Positions 14,207 to 17,237 of a stretch of DNA of 17,237 bases are shown here, piece by piece. The notes below the pieces were generated by a model, which had not been told where the DNA came from, did not search any database, and was given only the letters and a program-made list of their open reading frames with translations. The position numbers and the translations under genes are program-made. The stretch is taken from NCBI GenBank assembly GCA_900770265.1, contig CAAGJR010000083.1:1-17237 (forward strand). Direction: 5' to 3'. The stretch is from an uncultured Acidaminococcus sp. Lineage in GTDB: Bacteria; Bacillota; Negativicutes; Acidaminococcales; Acidaminococcaceae. Within the stretch, counting starts at the first letter, position 1, and every line of letters starts with the position of its first letter.

Positions 14207-14212
14207 AAAGAA

Positions 14213-14240
14213 AACGGCTGCCGCAAATGCGACAGCCGTT
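14213..14240 (-). terminator. metY intrinsic terminator
   Basis: AACGGCTG (14213-14220) pairs with CAGCCGTT (14233-14240), with CGCA/TGCG able to extend the fold inside. On the minus strand the stem is followed by a T-rich run. It lies 12 bases after the metY stop. Confidence 0.85.
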
Positions 14241-14252
14241 CTTGTCACTCTA

Positions 14253-15548
14253 TCAATCCAGCGCAGCGAAAGCCTGCTTCAGGTCATAGAGGATATCGTC
14301 TATATGTTCCGTGCCGATGGACAGCCGGATGGTGGCCGGGGTAATGCCGGATGCGGCCAGTTCTTCTTCGTTCATCTGGGAATGGGTGGTGGAAGCCGGA
14401 TGGATGACCAGGCTCTTCACATCCGCCACATTGGCCAGCAGGGAGAAGATCTTCAGATGGTCGATGAACTTCCGGGCTGCTTCCGCGCCGCCCTTGATCT
14501 CGAACGTGAAGATGGAGATCCCGCCGTTGGGGAAGTACTTCTTGTACAGTTCATGATCCGGATGGTTCGGCAGGGACGGATGGTTCACCTTGGCCACGTG
14601 AGGATCCTTGGCCAGGAAGTCAACGACCTTCAGGGCGTTCTCCACATGGCGTTCCACCCGCAGAGACAGGGTTTCCAGGCCCTGCAGCAGCAGGAAGGCG
14701 TTGAACGGAGAGATGGTGGCGCCCGTATCCCGCAGGATCAGGGTGCGGATGTACGTTACATAGGCGGCAGCGCCCACGTCCTTGGCGAAGCTGATGCCAT
14801 GGTAGCTGGGGTTGGGGTCCACCAGCCAGGGGAACCGGCCGGAAGCCACCCAGTCGAATTTGCCGCTGTCGATGATCACGCCGCCCAGGGTGGTACCGTG
14901 GCCGCCGATGAATTTCGTGGCAGAATGGACCACGATATCAGCCCCATGTTCGAAGGGACGCAGCAGGTACGGGGTGGCAAAGGTGCTGTCCACCACCAGA
15001 GGGATGTTGTGTTTGTGGGCGATGGCTGCCACCGCGTCGATGTCGATCAGGTTGGCATTGGGGTTGCCCACGGATTCGATGTAGATGGCCTGGGTGTTTT
15101 CCTTTACAGCGTCTTCAAAGACGTGCACACCCTGGGTGGGATCCACGAACGTGGTCTCGATGCCGAAATCCGGGAACGTATGTTCAAACAGGTTGTAGGT
15201 ACCGCCGTAAACGGTGGTAGCGCAGACAATGTGCTGACCGGCATGGACCAGGGCCTGCATGGCGTAGGTCACAGCAGCGGCGCCACTGGCCGTGGCCAGA
15301 GCAGCCACGCCGCCTTCCAGGGCAGCGATGCGTTTTTCGAAGACGTCTTCCGTGGGGTTGGTCAGACGGCCGTAGACGTTGCCGGCGTCCTTCAGGGCGA
15401 ACCGGTCAGCGGCGTGCTGGCTGTTGCGGAACACGTAGGAAGTGGTTTGGTAAATGGGGACCGCACGGGCATCCGTGGCAGGATCCGGTTGTTCCTGGCC
15501 CACATGGAGCTGCAGGGTCTCAAAATGGTACTTTCTTTCTTCGCTCAT
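14253..15548 (-). CDS. metY: O-acetylhomoserine sulfhydrylase (aminocarboxypropyltransferase)
   Basis: This PLP enzyme of the Cys/Met metabolism family joins sulfide, or methanethiol, to O-acetylhomoserine to make homocysteine or methionine in the cytoplasm. The 431-residue length is that of MetY rather than the shorter MetB/MetC/MetZ types. The PLP-binding lysine is Lys212 in SATKFIGGHG and the ring-nitrogen aspartate is Asp187 in VVDSTFATP. The N-terminal HFETLQLHVGQEQPDPATDARAVPIYQTTSYVF is split here by its motif names: FETLQLH, then PIYQTTSY. The ATG at 15548 has GGGAGG eight bases upstream. It is a single gene with its own consensus promoter and terminator. No SAM riboswitch or T-box is recognisable in its short leader. 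Confidence 0.92.
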   Translation of the reverse strand: MSEERKYHFETLQLHVGQEQPDPATDARAVPIYQTTSYVFRNSQHAADRFALKDAGNVYGRLTNPTEDVFEKRIAALEGGVAALATASGAAAVTYAMQALVHAGQHIVCATTVYGGTYNLFEHTFPDFGIETTFVDPTQGVHVFEDAVKENTQAIYIESVGNPNANLIDIDAVAAIAHKHNIPLVVDSTFATPYLLRPFEHGADIVVHSATKFIGGHGTTLGGVIIDSGKFDWVASGRFPWLVDPNPSYHGISFAKDVGAAAYVTYIRTLILRDTGATISPFNAFLLLQGLETLSLRVERHVENALKVVDFLAKDPHVAKVNHPSLPNHPDHELYKKYFPNGGISIFTFEIKGGAEAARKFIDHLKIFSLLANVADVKSLVIHPASTTHSQMNEEELAASGITPATIRLSIGTEHIDDILYDLKQAFAALD

Positions 15549-15606
15549 TGTCTTTGCCTCCCAAATTCATAACGGTTTTAATTACCTGCGTTTAACTATG
15601 AATTAA

Positions 15607-15635
15607 ATTATAGGGATATGTTTCTGTTTTGTCAA
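15607..15635 (-). promoter_or_regulatory. metY promoter
   Basis: A perfect TTGACA (15635-15630) and a perfect TATAAT (15612-15607) are separated by 17 bases. The leader is about 50 bases. An inverted repeat, ATTCATA (15565-15571) and TATGAAT (15597-15603), spans the start of the leader and could be an operator, but I cannot name the regulator. Confidence 0.88.
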
Positions 15636-15731
15636 CAGTTTTTTGATACAAAAATCCTGTTATCCACCAGTTGTTTGTTGCTTTTCTATGAGGTCTTGTC
15701 CATTTTTCTGGGAAAGCTGCCCCTCTCCGGA
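15636..15731. other. Gap between the EamA gene and the metY promoter
   Basis: About 95 bases with no gene. Only a short T/A-rich dyad (TTTTTG with CAAAAA near 15640-15655) is visible, which is too weak to call a terminator. Confidence 0.4.
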
Positions 15732-16607
15732 CTATTTCCGGGCCAGCAGGATCACCATGGTAATGATGCACAGGGCCCCGATACTCTCTGCCACACCGAT
15801 GTGGTTCCCCAGGAACATGATGGAGAAGAAGTAGGCGGACAGCGGTTCGAAGGCCGCCAGGGTGCCGGTTTCCGAGGCCGGGATGTATTTCGTGCTCTCC
15901 AGATAGACGGAATAGGCCACCAGGGTGCCCAGCACGAACAGCACGCCGAAGGACCACAGAGTATCGAAGTTGAAGATGGCCCCCTGCACATTGGGATGAG
16001 CCACCAGCTGCAGCAGGACCGCATTGCCCAGGCTGCCCCACCCGATGATGAGAAAACAGCTGTAGCGCGTAAGCAGCTCCGCCGCATACAGGGTATACCA
16101 GGCCATGCCGAAGGCCCCCAGGATGCCCCAGAACAGGGTTTCCGGCGAAACGGCCAGGGCCGCTCCCTCCCCTTTGGTGGCAATGAGCGCCGTGCCCAGG
16201 ATGGCCAGCCCCACGGCCACCACTTCCCGCCGGGTGGGCCCCCGTTTCGCCTTCCACAGGTACATGATCAGCAATATGGCCGGCATCAGGTACTGGAGCA
16301 CCGTGGCCGTGGCCGCGTTGCTGTAGTAGATGGCCTTCACGAAGGGAACCTGCATGATGAACATGCCCAGCACCGTAAATTTCAGCATAAGCCAGGGATG
16401 TTCCCGCAGGGGGGCCAGCAGGGGTTCTTTCTTATACAGGCAGAACCCCAGGAAAAACAGGCCTGTCAGGACCATCCGGGCCATCAGGATGGCTGACCAG
16501 GTGAAATGCTGGTGGGTCATGAGGTATTCCATGCAGTTGCTGCTGCTGCCCCACAGGGACGCCCCCAGCAGGACCATCCCCATACCGATTTTCCGATTCC
16601 GATCCAA
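15732..16607 (-). CDS. EamA/DMT-family transporter
   Basis: This 291-residue membrane protein has two EamA repeats and about ten hydrophobic segments, as expected for a drug/metabolite exporter or importer of the DMT superfamily. The first repeat opens with GASLWGSSSNCMEYLM, and the second half contains SETGTLAAFEPLSAYFFS, the typical late-repeat pattern. The substrate is unknown. The start is a TTG at 16607, supported by AAGGAGG seven bases upstream. The next in-frame ATG would remove the first residues and lacks such a site. The ribosome binding site overlaps the TAA of dinB, so the two genes are probably co-transcribed and coupled. No terminator is obvious after the stop. Confidence 0.88.
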   Translation of the reverse strand: MDRNRKIGMGMVLLGASLWGSSSNCMEYLMTHQHFTWSAILMARMVLTGLFFLGFCLYKKEPLLAPLREHPWLMLKFTVLGMFIMQVPFVKAIYYSNAATATVLQYLMPAILLIMYLWKAKRGPTRREVVAVGLAILGTALIATKGEGAALAVSPETLFWGILGAFGMAWYTLYAAELLTRYSCFLIIGWGSLGNAVLLQLVAHPNVQGAIFNFDTLWSFGVLFVLGTLVAYSVYLESTKYIPASETGTLAAFEPLSAYFFSIMFLGNHIGVAESIGALCIITMVILLARK

Positions 16608-16619
16608 CGTCCTTCCTCC

Positions 16620-17237
16620 TTACCGTTCCAGGCTCTTGCCTTTGTGGATGATGCCTTCCCCGAACCGCTGTTTCAGCGCATCCAGCACCTGGGCCCGTTT
16701 CCGGGCTTTGCCGCTGCCGTCCAGGTCCAGGGACACGCTGCCGCCCTTCGTCAGGTGGCTGACACTGACCCCCAGGAGCCGCACCGGCTCCCGCCAGCTT
16801 ACCTGGTCTGCCAGCAGGCGGATTTGCTCCCGCAGTTCCTCGTCCAGCTGCACGGGTTCTTCCAGGGTCCGGCTGCGGGTGATCAGCTGGAACCGGGCCG
16901 TCTTGATCTTCAGCGTCACCGTATAGCCGCTGAGATCAGCCGCCCGCAGCCGCCACCCCACCTGCTGGCACAGGTCCCACAGGGCTTCCAGGCAGGCGTT
17001 TTTTCCCACCAGGTCTTCCCCGAACGTGGTCTCCTTGCCCAGGGATTTCCGCTGTTCGTCGGGCACCACCGGCCGATTGTCCAGGCCCCGGGCCCGGTTG
17101 CGGATCTCTTCCGCCTGTTTGCCCAGTACGGGCTGCAGCAGGCTCACCGGGCAGGCGGCCAGCTGACCGATGGTTTTCAGTCCCAGGTTCTCCAGGGCCG
17201 CCACGGACCGCTGGCCCAGGCCGAACACCCGGCTGAG
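16620..17237 (-). CDS. dinB: DNA polymerase IV (Y family), C-terminal part, cut by the window edge
   Basis: The 205 visible residues are the C-terminal part of a Y-family translesion polymerase. They begin with the helix-hairpin-helix region (SRVFGLGQRSVAALENLGLKTIGQLA) and continue into the little-finger domain, with KSLGKETTF, the usual start of that domain. The catalytic palm and fingers lie beyond the right edge. The frame remains open to base 17237, so the gene is partial only because of the window. Pol IV copies past damaged bases. It is followed after 12 bases by the EamA transporter gene, an association I cannot explain functionally. Some caution is due, since UvrX/UmuC-type relatives share this domain. 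Confidence 0.9.
   Translation of the reverse strand, partial: LSRVFGLGQRSVAALENLGLKTIGQLAACPVSLLQPVLGKQAEEIRNRARGLDNRPVVPDEQRKSLGKETTFGEDLVGKNACLEALWDLCQQVGWRLRAADLSGYTVTLKIKTARFQLITRSRTLEEPVQLDEELREQIRLLADQVSWREPVRLLGVSVSHLTKGGSVSLDLDGSGKARKRAQVLDALKQRFGEGIIHKGKSLER

Noticed and set aside
15549..15606. SAM riboswitch or T-box before metY
   Set aside because: The leader is only about 50 bases and shows none of the conserved motifs. Only a 7-bp inverted repeat is visible.

Overview
The window looks like chromosomal DNA from a fairly GC-rich member of the Firmicutes. Strong AGGAGG-type ribosome binding sites, consensus TTGACA/TATAAT promoters and a T-box leader all point that way. A Negativicutes host, for example an Acidaminococcaceae relative, is my best guess from gene content and style, but it is inference only. 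Most genes are housekeeping or amino-acid metabolism genes. No phage, CRISPR or secondary-metabolite cluster is visible.

Layout. At 1-1447 an AT-richer region carries a large inverted repeat, a promoter and an AAA/DUF4143 ATPase gene. At 1487-2077 lies tag (3-methyladenine DNA glycosylase I), flanked by two near-identical hairpin-plus-heptamer repeats. At 2158-5272 is the leucine operon leuC-leuD-leuB on the minus strand, with overlapping genes, a T-box leader and a consensus promoter. At 5299-6714 is a secreted WG-repeat protein with a Gly/Trp/His-rich insert. At 6785-8895 a LysR regulator is divergent from an AbrB-family membrane protein. At 9087-13923 is a single-chain pyruvate carboxylase gene cut in two by an intact IS256-family element of about 1.4 kb. 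At 14253-15548 is a MetY-type sulfhydrylase gene with a consensus promoter. At 15732-17237 are an EamA-family transporter and the 3' part of a DNA polymerase IV gene, apparently one operon.

Main observations. The IS insertion in pyc is clean. A 9-bp target duplication (TCCTGCCGG) flanks it, its ends are imperfect inverted repeats, and removing the IS plus one duplication restores an in-frame 1141-residue pyruvate carboxylase. The split falls between the ATP-grasp region and the C-terminal part of the biotin carboxylase domain.

A second theme is a set of short heptamer arrays, mostly of the form GACnnnn, at four intergenic loci. All lie beside hairpins at gene ends. One of them supplies the last codons and the stop codon of tag. 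Another two form a 126-bp inverted pair between abrB and pyc. These resemble the heptameric short tandem repeats known from cyanobacteria only in general form. I do not know of a described family matching them.
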